A stretch of 64,000 bases of DNA from positions 1 to 64,000 of the forward strand of contig NZ_WJXZ01000014.1 of assembly GCF_009668025.1 (NCBI RefSeq), given 5' to 3'. A program made the translations under genes and the position numbers. The DNA is from Larkinella terrae (GTDB taxonomy: Bacteria; Bacteroidota; Bacteroidia; Cytophagales; Spirosomataceae). Shown piece by piece: positions 52,835 to 61,476 of the stretch (positions are counted from its first letter, which is position 1; the number at the start of each line of letters is the position of its first letter). The notes under the pieces were generated by a model. It had not been told where the DNA came from and ran no database searches. It saw only the letters and a list, made by a program, of their open reading frames with translations.

Positions 52835-54025
52835 GTGAAAAGAACTCTTATCAGGCTCTTTCAGGAATTTTTCCGATCAAGCTCCGTCGGTGGAATCATT
52901 CTCTTTTTGTGCGTCATCCTTTCGCTGCTGATCGCCAATTCGTCATCAGGTACGGCTTTTGAAAACCTGCTGGCCGTGCCGCTCGGGTTTTCCGTTTCGG
53001 GCGTAGATTTAAGCTATCCGGTGCTGATCTGGATCAACGACGGGCTGATGGCGGTTTTCTTCCTGCTGGTCGGGCTGGAAATCAAGCGGGAACTGATCGA
53101 AGGCGAACTGGCGTCCGTCAAAAAAGCCGCTTTGCCGATTCTGGCGGCTTTGGGGGGCGTTCTGGTTCCGGCCCTGATTTATTTTCTGTTCAACAAAAAT
53201 ACCGAAACCGCGGGTGGTTGGGGCATTCCGATGGCGACCGATATTGCGTTTGCGCTGGCCGTGATCACGCTGCTTGGCGACCGGGTTCCGGCTTCGCTGA
53301 AGATTTTTCTGGCGGCTCTGGCCATTGTCGACGATCTGGCAGCTATTGTCGTGATTGCCGTTTTTTATTCGACAGAACTGCACACCAATTACCTGGCTTA
53401 CGCGAGTGTGACCTTCCTCGGGCTCCTGATTATCAATCGGATGGGAGTGAAAAGCCTGGTTTTTTACCTGATTCCGGGTCTGTTTATCTGGTACTTTATT
53501 CACCATTCGGGCATCCATGCCACCATCGCCGGGGTGCTGACCGCCCTGACCATTCCGACGACGCCCGACGATACCGAGTCTTCGCTGGAAAAACTGGAAC
53601 ATGTGCTGATAAAACCGGTCCATTTTGTCATCATGCCGGTTTTTGCGTTGGCGAACACCAACATCCGGTTCGAGTCAGGCATGGTTGACGGCTTGACGAC
53701 CCCGCTCGGGTTTGGAATCATTGCCGGATTGGTAATTGGAAAACCGCTTGGTATTTCCCTCTTTTCCTGGCTGTCGGTCAAAGCCGGTTGGTGTGTGTTG
53801 CCGGAAGGCGCCCGCTGGCCCCATATGATCGGTTTAGGAATTCTGGGCGGAATTGGTTTTACCATGTCGATTTTCATCGCGCTTTTGTCGTTCCCTGACC
53901 TACCTGCTATTTCCGCAAAAGCAAAATTTGCCGTTCTCACCGGATCGGTTCTGGCCGGATTGCTGGGCTATGCGGTTTTGAAAGCCGTGAGCCGAAAACC
54001 GGGTTTTGAAATGGAGGAAATTTAG
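52835..54025 (+). CDS. nhaA: Na+/H+ antiporter NhaA
   Basis: A 396-residue inner-membrane protein that exchanges internal Na+ for external protons. Family motifs: INDGLMAVFFLLVGLEIKRELIEGEL, WGIPMATDIAFALAVITLLG (Asp corresponding to D133), and AALAIVDDLAAIVVIAVFY (the ion-binding Asp pair). Near the C-terminus is GLGILGGIGFTMSIFIALL. No ATG is available near the family start, so GTG at 52835 (VKRTLIRLFQEFF) is chosen; the frame is open to 52718. It lies 86 bp before arsR on the same strand. Confidence 0.92.
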   Translation: MKRTLIRLFQEFFRSSSVGGIILFLCVILSLLIANSSSGTAFENLLAVPLGFSVSGVDLSYPVLIWINDGLMAVFFLLVGLEIKRELIEGELASVKKAALPILAALGGVLVPALIYFLFNKNTETAGGWGIPMATDIAFALAVITLLGDRVPASLKIFLAALAIVDDLAAIVVIAVFYSTELHTNYLAYASVTFLGLLIINRMGVKSLVFYLIPGLFIWYFIHHSGIHATIAGVLTALTIPTTPDDTESSLEKLEHVLIKPVHFVIMPVFALANTNIRFESGMVDGLTTPLGFGIIAGLVIGKPLGISLFSWLSVKAGWCVLPEGARWPHMIGLGILGGIGFTMSIFIALLSFPDLPAISAKAKFAVLTGSVLAGLLGYAVLKAVSRKPGFEMEEI

Positions 54026-54062
54026 TTAATGACTTTATCGCGCATTCAAAAATCTTTAAAAC

Positions 54063-54090
54063 AAATCAATCGTAATATTGCGATTGATTT
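54063..54090. promoter_or_regulatory. ArsR operator overlapping the arsR promoter
   Basis: The 28-bp near-perfect palindrome AAATCAATCG...CGATTGATTT has core CGTAATATTGCG (54071-54082). A Bacteroidota-type -7 element TACATTTG (54100-54107) follows 19 bp after a TTG at 54078-54080 inside the palindrome, so bound repressor would block the promoter. Confidence 0.75.
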
Positions 54091-54099
54091 GAAAATTAG

Positions 54100-54111
54100 T
54101 ACATTTGCGAC
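54100..54111 (+). promoter_or_regulatory. -7 element very close to the arsR start
   Basis: TACATTTG ends at 54107, and the arsR ATG is at 54112. With the usual distance from this element to the transcription start, the message would begin at or next to the ATG, i.e. it would be leaderless. No ribosome binding site fits in the gap. Confidence 0.5.
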
Positions 54112-54438
54112 ATGGGGGTTACCAAAACCGAGATATTTTCAGAACAGCAAAACCGCCTGGCGGATCTGGCAAAGGCTTTCGCGCATCCCGCCCGGGTCGC
54201 AATTCTGCAATTACTGATCGCCAAAAAAGCCTGCGTTTGCGGTGATCTGGTGGACGAATTGCCCTTGGCGCAGCCAACCGTTTCGCAGCATTTGAAAGAA
54301 CTGAAACGCATCGGCATCATCAAAGGCGAGATCGATCCGCCCCGCGTGTGCTACTGCATCAACGAAGCCGTTTGGGAGGAAGCCCGGCAAAGCTTTGGAA
54401 CCCTACTGGATTCGTTTGTAACCGCAGGCTGCTGTTAA
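54112..54438 (+). CDS. arsR: ArsR-family metalloid-responsive repressor
   Basis: A 108-residue winged-helix repressor: [52 protein letters not shown]. The CVC pair (C41, C43) at the start of the recognition region matches the As(III)-sensing ELCVC site of ArsR proteins. Further Cys are C80, C82 and the terminal C107-C108. Binding of arsenite or antimonite releases the DNA. It is expected to bind the palindromes at 54063-54090 and 54469-54484. Its last codons overlap the terminator hairpin, so distal genes likely depend on the second promoter. Confidence 0.9.
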   Translation: MGVTKTEIFSEQQNRLADLAKAFAHPARVAILQLLIAKKACVCGDLVDELPLAQPTVSQHLKELKRIGIIKGEIDPPRVCYCINEAVWEEARQSFGTLLDSFVTAGCC

Positions 54439-54458
54439 AACCCCTGCGGCTTTTTTTT
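54422..54458 (+). terminator. Rho-independent terminator overlapping the arsR end
   Basis: CCGCAGG (54422-54428) and CCTGCGG (54443-54449) form a stem around a 14-base loop that includes the arsR stop, followed by eight T (54451-54458). Confidence 0.85.
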
Positions 54459-54468
54459 ACCTTTATTC

Positions 54469-54484
54469 ATCGTAATATTACATT
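54469..54484. promoter_or_regulatory. Second ArsR-like operator, before the DUF6428 gene
   Basis: ATCGTAATATTACATT contains the same core (CGTAATATTAC) as the arsR operator and lies 6 bp before the ATG at 54490. This suggests the downstream genes have their own ArsR-controlled promoter after the terminator. Confidence 0.6.
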
Positions 54485-54489
54485 AAACC

Positions 54490-55011
54490 ATGCAACATTC
54501 AGACTCCGTCAACTGGCAGGATTTTAAGCAAATTCTGGTTGACAACCCGGACAAACACCTGCAATTTGAATACGCCGAAGGGCGGTTTGTCGATGATTCG
54601 TTTCACATTACCGAAATCAAACAGGCCCCGATCGTTTCGGTCGATTGCGGGGGGCAGATGAACAGCTGGACCGAGGTCATTGTGCAGCTTTGGGAGCCCG
54701 CCCAACGCGAAACCGAGCGGTCGATGAAAGTCAGCAAGGCCCTGTCGATCATCAACCGGGTCGAAAAGTCGTTGCTGCTGAATCCATTGGCGACGGTGAA
54801 AATTGAATTTGGAAATTCCCGCTTCGATACGCGCCAGCTTTACCCCGACGAATTTAGGACCGATGGCGAAACCTTCACCGTAACATTGACGCCGGATTTT
54901 ACGCAGTGCAAAGCCCGGAACCGGGACCAGAGTTGCGGAGTTCCTACGAAAGAAACCGCCTATGCTGCCGTTGCGTCGTCCTGCTGTGCGCCCGGATCAG
55001 GAAGGTGTTAA
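54490..55011 (+). CDS. DUF6428-type protein of arsenic loci
   Basis: A 173-residue soluble protein of a family I recognise as DUF6428, often located beside arsR and arsC in Bacteroidota and Proteobacteria. Conserved segments are FHITEIKQAPIVSVDCGGQMNSWTEVIVQLWEP and KVSKALSIINRVEKSLLLNP. The C-terminal tail is Cys-rich (QSCGVPTK, SSCCAPGSGRC), which may bind metalloid. The mechanism is unknown. It is followed 18 bp later by arsC. Confidence 0.75.
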   Translation: MQHSDSVNWQDFKQILVDNPDKHLQFEYAEGRFVDDSFHITEIKQAPIVSVDCGGQMNSWTEVIVQLWEPAQRETERSMKVSKALSIINRVEKSLLLNPLATVKIEFGNSRFDTRQLYPDEFRTDGETFTVTLTPDFTQCKARNRDQSCGVPTKETAYAAVASSCCAPGSGRC

Positions 55012-55029
55012 GCCTTTAATCAGTCTGTT

Positions 55030-55443
55030 ATGAAAAATATTCTGGTACTTTGTACGGGAAATTCCGCCCGCTCGCAACTGGCGCAGGGTTATCTTCAGCA
55101 TTTTGCCGGAAACCGGGCCGAGGTCTACAGCGCCGGAGTCGATCCGAAAGGCGTCAATCCGCTGGCGATTCAGGTGATGGCCGAAGATGGAATCGATATT
55201 TCGCAGCACACGTCCAATCACGTCAACGAATATGCGACGATTCCGTTTGACTTTGTGATTACGGTTTGCGATCATGCCCGGGAGCAATGCCCGGTTTTTC
55301 CGTCAACCGCGCAGCGGTTTCATCGGAGCTTTACCGACCCGGGGCAGGAACCGGGTGTTGATGCGCTGACTTCCTTTCGGCGGGTACGCGACGAGATCAA
55401 AGCGTTCAGCCGACAGTTTTTGGAAACCCATTTACCCAACTAA
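55030..55443 (+). CDS. arsC: Arsenate reductase, low-molecular-weight phosphatase type
   Basis: A 137-residue enzyme that reduces arsenate to arsenite. The P-loop CTGNSARS has Cys8, and the two further redox Cys are C80 and C87 (VITVCDHAREQCPVF), matching the Cys10/82/89 triad of thioredoxin-coupled ArsC. Asp near the end of FHRSFTDPG is the expected general acid (DP motif). Arsenite needs export, but no ArsB or Acr3 gene follows here. Confidence 0.92.
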   Translation: MKNILVLCTGNSARSQLAQGYLQHFAGNRAEVYSAGVDPKGVNPLAIQVMAEDGIDISQHTSNHVNEYATIPFDFVITVCDHAREQCPVFPSTAQRFHRSFTDPGQEPGVDALTSFRRVRDEIKAFSRQFLETHLPN

Positions 55444-55455
55444 CACTGAAATCAG

Positions 55456-55905
55456 ATGGCTGTCTGGATCGAAACCGCCCGTTCGGAAAACCGGGAAGCC
55501 CTTCTTTTCCTGCTGGAACAGGCTCATTTGCTGACCGATGATTTGCCGCCCGAACTTTCCGATTTCATTATAGCGAAAAACTCCGATGCAATCATCGGAA
55601 TTGCCGGACTGGAACGCTTTGGCTCTGTGGCTTTGCTACGATCTGTAGCCGTCGATCCGCAGCATCAGGGCAAACGAATTGGTCAGCAGCTTGTAAACCG
55701 CTTGCTGGAAACCGCCCAGGCAACTGGCTTGACTGACGTGTATTTGATGACGACGGGCGCCGGTGCTTATTTCGAACGCTACGGTTTTCAATCCGTTGAT
55801 CGTCAGAGCGTACCGATGGTCATTCAACGGACCCGGCAGTTCAGCGAATTATGTCCTTCCTCAGCGGTCGTCATGAAGAAGATGCTGAAGTCGAACGACG
55901 TGTAG
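55456..55905 (+). CDS. arsN2: ArsN2-type GNAT acetyltransferase
   Basis: A 149-residue GNAT-fold acetyltransferase. The acetyl-CoA-binding stretch is LLRSVAVDPQHQGKRIGQQLVNRLL. The pattern of TTGAGAYFERYGFQSVDR, then IQRTRQFSELCPSSAVVMKK, matches the ArsN2 group found in arsenic operons. Related ArsN proteins acetylate arsinothricin-like compounds; the true substrate of ArsN2 is uncertain. It follows arsC by 12 bp and is convergent with the ABC transporter. Confidence 0.85.
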   Translation: MAVWIETARSENREALLFLLEQAHLLTDDLPPELSDFIIAKNSDAIIGIAGLERFGSVALLRSVAVDPQHQGKRIGQQLVNRLLETAQATGLTDVYLMTTGAGAYFERYGFQSVDRQSVPMVIQRTRQFSELCPSSAVVMKKMLKSNDV

Positions 55906-55924
55906 GCGGTTTTCATCAAACCGC
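55906..55924. terminator. Hairpin at convergent gene ends
   Basis: GCGGTTT and AAACCGC (5-base loop) span the stops of the convergent arsN2 and ABC transporter genes. There is no T-run, so it is a weak candidate. Confidence 0.35.
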
Positions 55925-57688
55925 AGCCATTTCCTTCCGTTCGCCAATCTGTTGTCGCCACATGGCGTAATACAGGCCTTTTTGCAACAGCAAATCGGCA
56001 TGGCGCCCCTGCTCGGCGATGTGCCCTTTTTCCAGGACAAAAATCCGGTCGGCGTGCAGAATCGTGCTCAGGCGGTGGGCAATCAGAATGGTGATGTGCT
56101 GCCGCGAACCCGAAAGCTGACGAACGGTTTTGCCGATTTCTTCCTCCGTCAGCGAGTCGAGCGCAGAGGTCGCTTCGTCGAACACCAGCAGCGTCGGGCG
56201 ACGCAGCAACGCCCGGGCGATGCTCAGCCGCTGTTTTTCGCCCCCCGAAACTTTCACCCCGCCTTCGCCGATCACCGTATCGAGCCCCTGGGGAGCGCGG
56301 TTCAGGAGCGAATCGGCCGCGGCTTGGTGGAGCGCCATGAGGCATTCCGCATCGGTGGCATTCGGGGCTACAAACCGCAGGTTTTCGCGAATCGTGCCCG
56401 CAAAAAGCTGCGTGTCCTGCGTCACAAAACCGATTTGTTCGCGCAGTTCGTCCAGATCAACGGCCGAACCCGGAATGTCGTTGTACAGAATCTGACCCGA
56501 AAGCGGGGGATACAAACCAACCAGCAGCTTCACGAGAGTTGTTTTTCCGGAACCGGAAGGGCCCACAAAGGCAATGGTTTCGCCCAGTTTGACGTCGAAC
56601 GAAATGCCGTCGAGCGCCGGATTGTCGGCCGACAGGTGCTTGAAACGAACCTCTTCAAACGCCAGCGTCTCAATCTTTTGAACCGGGATGGGATGCGCCG
56701 GTTTGACGTCGCGGGGCGTGTCGAGAATCTGCTGGAAATTAGCCAGCGACGCTTCCGTTTCGCGGTAAATATTGATGATGTTTCCCAGTTCCTGCAGCGG
56801 CCCGAAAATGGCGAAGGAGTAGATAAACAACGAGAAAAATTCGCCGACCGTAATGCGTCCCTGCACCACCAGAAACAGCATGAGCAGCATGATGGCGTTC
56901 CGCAGCAAATTCACAAATGTGCCCTGCACGAACGACAGTGATCGGACGTAACGCACCTTTTTGAGTTCCAGCCGCAGGATTTTTTCGGTCGTCGCGTTCA
57001 GCCGGGCGGTTTCCTGCTGGGCCAGTCCGAGGCTTTTGACGAGTTCGATGTTCCGCAGGCTTTCGGTGGTGGAACCGGCCAGTGCGGTGGTTTCGGCGAC
57101 GATGTTTTTCTGAACTACCTTGATCTTTTTACTTAAGAGCGAACTAACGAAACCGAGCAGTGGAATGGTCAGAAAATAGACGGGCGCGATCGGCCAGTAA
57201 ACCGTGCTGGCGTACCACATCACGAACACAATCCCGACGATGGACGTAAACAGCACGTTGACAAACGATTGAATGAGTTTTTCGACGTCGGTCCGGACTT
57301 TCTGGAGTTTGCCGAGCGTTTCGCCAGATCGCTGGTCTTCAAACACCTGGTAAGGCAAATCGAGCGAATGCCGCAACCCGTCGGAATACAGCCGGGCGCC
57401 GAGCCGCTGAGTGATGACGTTGACGTAATAATCCTGAAAGTTTTTCGCAATCCGGCTGACCATCGCCACGCCTAGTGCCTGCAGGATCAGCAGACCGGCG
57501 CCGTCGCTCAGGAAGCTTCCGAAATCGAGCCGCTGGATGGCCGAACCCGGTTTGACGACGTACTGGTCGATGATTTTGCGAAAAATATACGGGTCGAGCA
57601 GGGAAAAAATCTGGTTGATGGCCGCCAGCAGCAGCGCCAGAATCAGGAGTGGCCAGAAGCTGCGTAAATAGCTGTAAAGTAATTTCAT
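55916..57688 (-). CDS. MsbA-like ABC exporter (permease-ATPase fusion)
   Basis: A 590-residue half-transporter. The membrane domain has six helices over about 1-320. The ATPase has Walker A GPSGSGKTTLV (about 375), Q-loop IGFVTQDTQLF, signature VSGGEKQRLSIARALL, Walker B LLVFDEATSALD and the switch His (LIAHRLST). Homodimers of this kind export lipids, drugs or peptides. The substrate cannot be told. It has no link to the arsenic genes other than proximity. Confidence 0.92.
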   Translation of the reverse strand: MKLLYSYLRSFWPLLILALLLAAINQIFSLLDPYIFRKIIDQYVVKPGSAIQRLDFGSFLSDGAGLLILQALGVAMVSRIAKNFQDYYVNVITQRLGARLYSDGLRHSLDLPYQVFEDQRSGETLGKLQKVRTDVEKLIQSFVNVLFTSIVGIVFVMWYASTVYWPIAPVYFLTIPLLGFVSSLLSKKIKVVQKNIVAETTALAGSTTESLRNIELVKSLGLAQQETARLNATTEKILRLELKKVRYVRSLSFVQGTFVNLLRNAIMLLMLFLVVQGRITVGEFFSLFIYSFAIFGPLQELGNIINIYRETEASLANFQQILDTPRDVKPAHPIPVQKIETLAFEEVRFKHLSADNPALDGISFDVKLGETIAFVGPSGSGKTTLVKLLVGLYPPLSGQILYNDIPGSAVDLDELREQIGFVTQDTQLFAGTIRENLRFVAPNATDAECLMALHQAAADSLLNRAPQGLDTVIGEGGVKVSGGEKQRLSIARALLRRPTLLVFDEATSALDSLTEEEIGKTVRQLSGSRQHITILIAHRLSTILHADRIFVLEKGHIAEQGRHADLLLQKGLYYAMWRQQIGERKEMAAV

Positions 57689-57746
57689 AAATAATGAGTG
57701 GGATTTTTGCTAATTCCGAATAATCGGGTAAAGATTAATTTAAAAT

Positions 57747-57891
57747 CAGCCCACGGTTTCAACCATGGGATTTTGGCAAAGAAAACACGGAGCTGACAAC
57801 CGTTTTAACGGTTTTGAGAATCCTAAACCGTTAAAACGGTTTCCATAAATTTCCGGTTTACGTGTGTTCCCACGGTTAAAACCGTGGGCTG
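57747..57891. repeat. 145-bp nested palindrome
   Basis: The outer 24-bp arms (57747-57770 and 57868-57891) include CAGCCCACGGTTT and differ at two positions. The inner 16-bp arms ACCGTTTTAACGGTTT (57799-57814) and AAACCGTTAAAACGGT (57825-57840) are perfect. Same nested layout as 41139-41308, with an unrelated sequence. Confidence 0.88.
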
Positions 57892-57984
57892 TAAGCATTT
57901 GCCAAGCCATCATTTTGGCTGGTTTAGGTTTTCAGCTCGAACGAGTTAATACTGAAACCAACGACTGGCTTTCAAACCGTAAAC

Positions 57985-60234
57985 TTATTTAACCGCCCGC
58001 AACCGGTTTTCGCGCTGGAATTCTTTAATGAGCTTGGTGTTGCCAGCTAACCAGATAACATCGCCCGCCAGAAAAAAAGTCGTTGAATCCGGATTTAAAA
58101 TTCGCGTTCCCTTGCGTTCGATGCCGACAATCAGGCCCTGGGTTTTTTCGCGGATACCGGAGTTACGAATGCTCTGGTCGATGAACGGAAACGACTCATC
58201 GACGGCCATTTTCTGGAGCGAGATTTCCTGCGGAGGTGTAGACGGCGCTTTTTCCTTCGTTTGGGTTTCGATCAAACTAATAAAGTGTTCCAACTGCTGA
58301 TCAGTTCCAATGACGGCAATTTTATCGCCCGGAAATAAGCGTTCATCGCGGCCCGGTACCAGCATCGTCATGCTGCCCCGCGCAATGGAGATGACGTTGA
58401 CGCCGTATTTTTCGCGCAGCGCCAGCTCGAAAAGCGTAAAACCGGCCCCCGGCGATTCGGCGCTGACTTCGAAATAGGACAAGTGAGCGTCCCAGGGCAG
58501 CAGATTCCGGCCCATGCGGTTTTCCTGGTAAATCTGGCGGGAGTTCAGATTGAACAAAAACCGCTTTTCGATCAGGTCGTAAATAAACGGCAGCCGTTTT
58601 CCCACCACCAGCCAGATGCCGCCCGCGATCACCAGCACAAAAAGCAGCAGGCTGACCGAGAAAAACTGTTGCAGAAATAGCAGAATAAGCCCCAGGCCGA
58701 GCAGGCCGCGGGTCACGGCCAGCGTGACGAGCGGCCCCCGGTACGACTTCCGTTCGGTCCAGAGCCGGGTGTAAACCGGTCGGTTGATGCGCTTCAACAC
58801 CAGTGCCCAGAGGAAGGGCGTCATGAGGAAAAACGACAGAAAACCGGCCAGAATGCCGTCGTACGGTTTGCCGACGACTTCCGCCGTAATGATCGGCAGC
58901 AGCCATTTCGACGAAATCAGGATAATGCCCAGAATGACCGCCGTGTTGACAATCATGATCTGGAGGTGTTCGCGCACCAGTTGGTACCAGTCGCTCACGC
59001 TGCCGATCGTTTGGGCTCCTGAACTGTAACTGGTTAAAAATAAGCGCGTTCTGGGGCTTAGTCTGCTTTCCACCCAGGTGCAGATCGAACCGGAAGCCCG
59101 GATCATGTAGGGCGTGGTGAACGCCGTCAGGGCCGAAACGCCGACGGCGATGGGGTACAGAAAACCGCTGGTTACTTTCAGATTCAGCCCCAGCGCGGCA
59201 ATGATGAACGAAAACTCCCCGATTTGTGCCAGACTCATGCCGGTTTGGATGGATTGTTTCAACGGCTGGCCCACGATGAGGGCTCCGAGCGTGACGTTGA
59301 CCGCTTTTCCGAGAATGACGACCACCGTGATGATGGCAATCGGGCCGGCATATTGGACCAGCAGGGCCGGGTCGATCAGCATGCCGACCGAGACGAAAAA
59401 AACCGCCCCGAACAGGTCTTTGATGGACGTCAGCAGAATTTCGATGCGTTCGGCGTAAATGGTTCCGGCCAGAATGGAACCCATGATGAACGCGCCCAGA
59501 GCCGGAGAAAAACCGACGCTGGTGGCGAAAACGACCATCAGCAGGCACAGGGCCAGCGAAATGATCAGCAGGGTTTCGTCGGTGATGAATTTCCGGCTGC
59601 TGCGCAGGAGGGAGGGGACGAGAAAAATGCCGCCCAGAAACCAGATGACCAGAAAGAAACCGAGTTTCATGATGGCCACCAGCATTTCAGCGCTGAAAAA
59701 CTGCTTGCTGACGGCCAGGGTCGAAAGCAGAACGAGTAATAAAACCGCTACGATGTCTTCAATGACTAAAACGCCGAACACAATTCCGGCAAATTGCTGG
59801 GTTTTGATGCCCAGTTCGTCGAATGCGCGGATGATGATGGTGGTGGACGAAATGCTGACGATCCCGCCCAGAAAAATGCTGTCCATCGTCGACCAGCCCA
59901 GCGCCCTGCCGGTCAGGTAGCCGAGGAGCACCATCGCCGTAATTTCGAAGGCGCCCGTCATGGAAGCCGTTCCGCCGACTTTGACGAGTTTTTTGATGTT
60001 AAATTCGAGTCCGAGGTTGAACAACAGCACAATGACGCCAATGTCGGCCCAGATGCGGATGGTTTCCGGGTCGGAAATGGTTGGGAATACTGAAAACTTT
60101 GGCCCTACGAGCACTCCGGCCAGAATGTAACCCAGAACGAGGGGTTGTTTAAGCCATTTGAAAAGAAGTGTCGTGACGGCTGCAGTTCCCAAAATAATAG
60201 CAAGATCAATGATCAGGTTGGGTAAATGAGCCAT
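57985..60234 (-). CDS. CPA2 cation:proton antiporter with two TrkA-C domains
   Basis: A 749-residue inner-membrane protein. About 12 helices over 1-400 carry the CPA2 pattern (QPLVLGYILAGVLVGPKFS, GVIVLLFNLGLEF, FDELGIKTQQFAGIVFGVLVIEDIVAVLLLV, GFSPALGAFIMGSILAGT, SLAQIGEFSFIIAALG). Two more membrane regions lie around 430-530. The cytoplasmic end has two TrkA-C (RCK-C) domains (about 590-665 and 680-745; LFPGDKIAVIGTDQQLEHF, FLAGDVIWLAGNTKLIKEF) without RCK-N. Such proteins exchange K+ or Na+ for protons under nucleotide control. Confidence 0.9.
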   Translation of the reverse strand: MAHLPNLIIDLAIILGTAAVTTLLFKWLKQPLVLGYILAGVLVGPKFSVFPTISDPETIRIWADIGVIVLLFNLGLEFNIKKLVKVGGTASMTGAFEITAMVLLGYLTGRALGWSTMDSIFLGGIVSISSTTIIIRAFDELGIKTQQFAGIVFGVLVIEDIVAVLLLVLLSTLAVSKQFFSAEMLVAIMKLGFFLVIWFLGGIFLVPSLLRSSRKFITDETLLIISLALCLLMVVFATSVGFSPALGAFIMGSILAGTIYAERIEILLTSIKDLFGAVFFVSVGMLIDPALLVQYAGPIAIITVVVILGKAVNVTLGALIVGQPLKQSIQTGMSLAQIGEFSFIIAALGLNLKVTSGFLYPIAVGVSALTAFTTPYMIRASGSICTWVESRLSPRTRLFLTSYSSGAQTIGSVSDWYQLVREHLQIMIVNTAVILGIILISSKWLLPIITAEVVGKPYDGILAGFLSFFLMTPFLWALVLKRINRPVYTRLWTERKSYRGPLVTLAVTRGLLGLGLILLFLQQFFSVSLLLFVLVIAGGIWLVVGKRLPFIYDLIEKRFLFNLNSRQIYQENRMGRNLLPWDAHLSYFEVSAESPGAGFTLFELALREKYGVNVISIARGSMTMLVPGRDERLFPGDKIAVIGTDQQLEHFISLIETQTKEKAPSTPPQEISLQKMAVDESFPFIDQSIRNSGIREKTQGLIVGIERKGTRILNPDSTTFFLAGDVIWLAGNTKLIKEFQRENRLRAVK

Positions 60235-60339
60235 ATATAGAAAAAATCGTATTTTTTATCGACTTCCAGTTGCAAGAAGCGACAGATAACACGAATTTGT
60301 GGATTCTTACAATAATACGACCTTTTTAACCCTAATCGG

Positions 60340-61359
60340 ATGGACCAAACGCATAACCGTCGAAAATTTCTCAGTATTGCCGCCACAACCGGACTCAGTC
60401 TCAGCCTGCCGCGAACCCTCTTTTCAATGCCGAATCCGGCTCCCGTAGCCGATGGAAAACGGGTCGGAATTATCGGCCTGGACACCTCACACAGTACTGC
60501 TTTCACCAAAGAACTGAACAGTCCGACGGCTGGCCCCGAACTGGATGGCTACCGCGTGGTGGCGGCCTATCCGAAAGGCAGCAACGACATCGAGTCCAGC
60601 ACCAGCCGGGTGGCGGGGTATACGGAAGAGGTTAAAAAACTGGGCGTTGAGATCGTCAATTCGATCGACGAACTGCTGAGCAAAGTAGACGTGGTGTTAC
60701 TGGAAACCAACGACGGTCGTTTGCACCGCGAACAGGCGTTGAAGGTATTTAAAGCCGGAAAACGGGTTTTTATCGATAAACCGATTGCGGCTTCGCTGGC
60801 CGACGTGAAAGCCATTTTTGATGCTGCCAAAAAGGCCAATGTGCCGACGTTTTCGGCTTCGTCGCTGCGGTACATGACCAGCGCGCAGGACATTGCGCAG
60901 GGAAAAACCGTCGGAAAGGTGCTGGGGGCCGACACGTTCAGTCCGTCTCCGATCGAGAAAACGCACCCCGATCTGTTCTGGTACGGCATCCACGGCGTCG
61001 AAACGCTCTTTACGGTGATGGGGCCGGGCTGCAAGCAGGTGAGCCGGACGCACACGAAAGACACGGATGTGGTGGTGGGCATCTGGAACGACGACCGGGT
61101 CGGAACGTTCCGCGGGATTCGGGCGGGAAAAACCGGTTACGGCGGAACGGCTTACGGCGAAAAAGGCATCGCTCCGATTGGCCCCTACGAAGGTTACAAA
61201 GCCCTTCTGGTGCAAATTGTAGAATTTTTCAAAACCGGTAAACCGCCGGTCAGTCCCGAGGAAACGCTGGAAATTTTTGCCTTTATGGAAGCCGCCGAAG
61301 AAAGCAAACGCAAAGGCGGAGCCACCGTGACACTGGAAAGTGTGCTGAAAAAAGTTTAA
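60340..61359 (+). CDS. Tat-exported Gfo/Idh/MocA oxidoreductase
   Basis: A 339-residue Gfo/Idh/MocA-type protein. The twin-arginine signal NRRKFLSIAATTGLSLSLP implies periplasmic export with cofactor bound. The Rossmann start is RVGIIGLDTSHSTAF. The usual catalytic Lys appears in FIDKPIAASLADV. Family members oxidise or epimerise sugars and sugar acids. The stretch DTSHSTAFTKELN differs from the common GxGxxG form, so NAD binding may be altered. It is followed by the second family member at 61477. Confidence 0.85.
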   Translation: MDQTHNRRKFLSIAATTGLSLSLPRTLFSMPNPAPVADGKRVGIIGLDTSHSTAFTKELNSPTAGPELDGYRVVAAYPKGSNDIESSTSRVAGYTEEVKKLGVEIVNSIDELLSKVDVVLLETNDGRLHREQALKVFKAGKRVFIDKPIAASLADVKAIFDAAKKANVPTFSASSLRYMTSAQDIAQGKTVGKVLGADTFSPSPIEKTHPDLFWYGIHGVETLFTVMGPGCKQVSRTHTKDTDVVVGIWNDDRVGTFRGIRAGKTGYGGTAYGEKGIAPIGPYEGYKALLVQIVEFFKTGKPPVSPEETLEIFAFMEAAEESKRKGGATVTLESVLKKV

Positions 61360-61367
61360 TAAATACG

Positions 61368-61441
61368 CCCCTAAATCCCCTAAAGGGGACTTTCTAAATC
61401 TGGATATTCCGTGTCCAAGTCCCCTTTAGGGGATTTAGGGG
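61368..61441. repeat. 74-bp intergenic palindrome, CCCCTAAA family copy 2
   Basis: The 25-bp perfect arms (61368-61392 and 61417-61441) contain CCCCTAAATCCCCTAAAGGG and its complement. They share the 25-bp core with 33508-33585. It lies between the two oxidoreductase genes. Confidence 0.92.
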
Positions 61442-61476
61442 TAAAAGCAAGATTCTGACTACTAACCCCTAAATCC

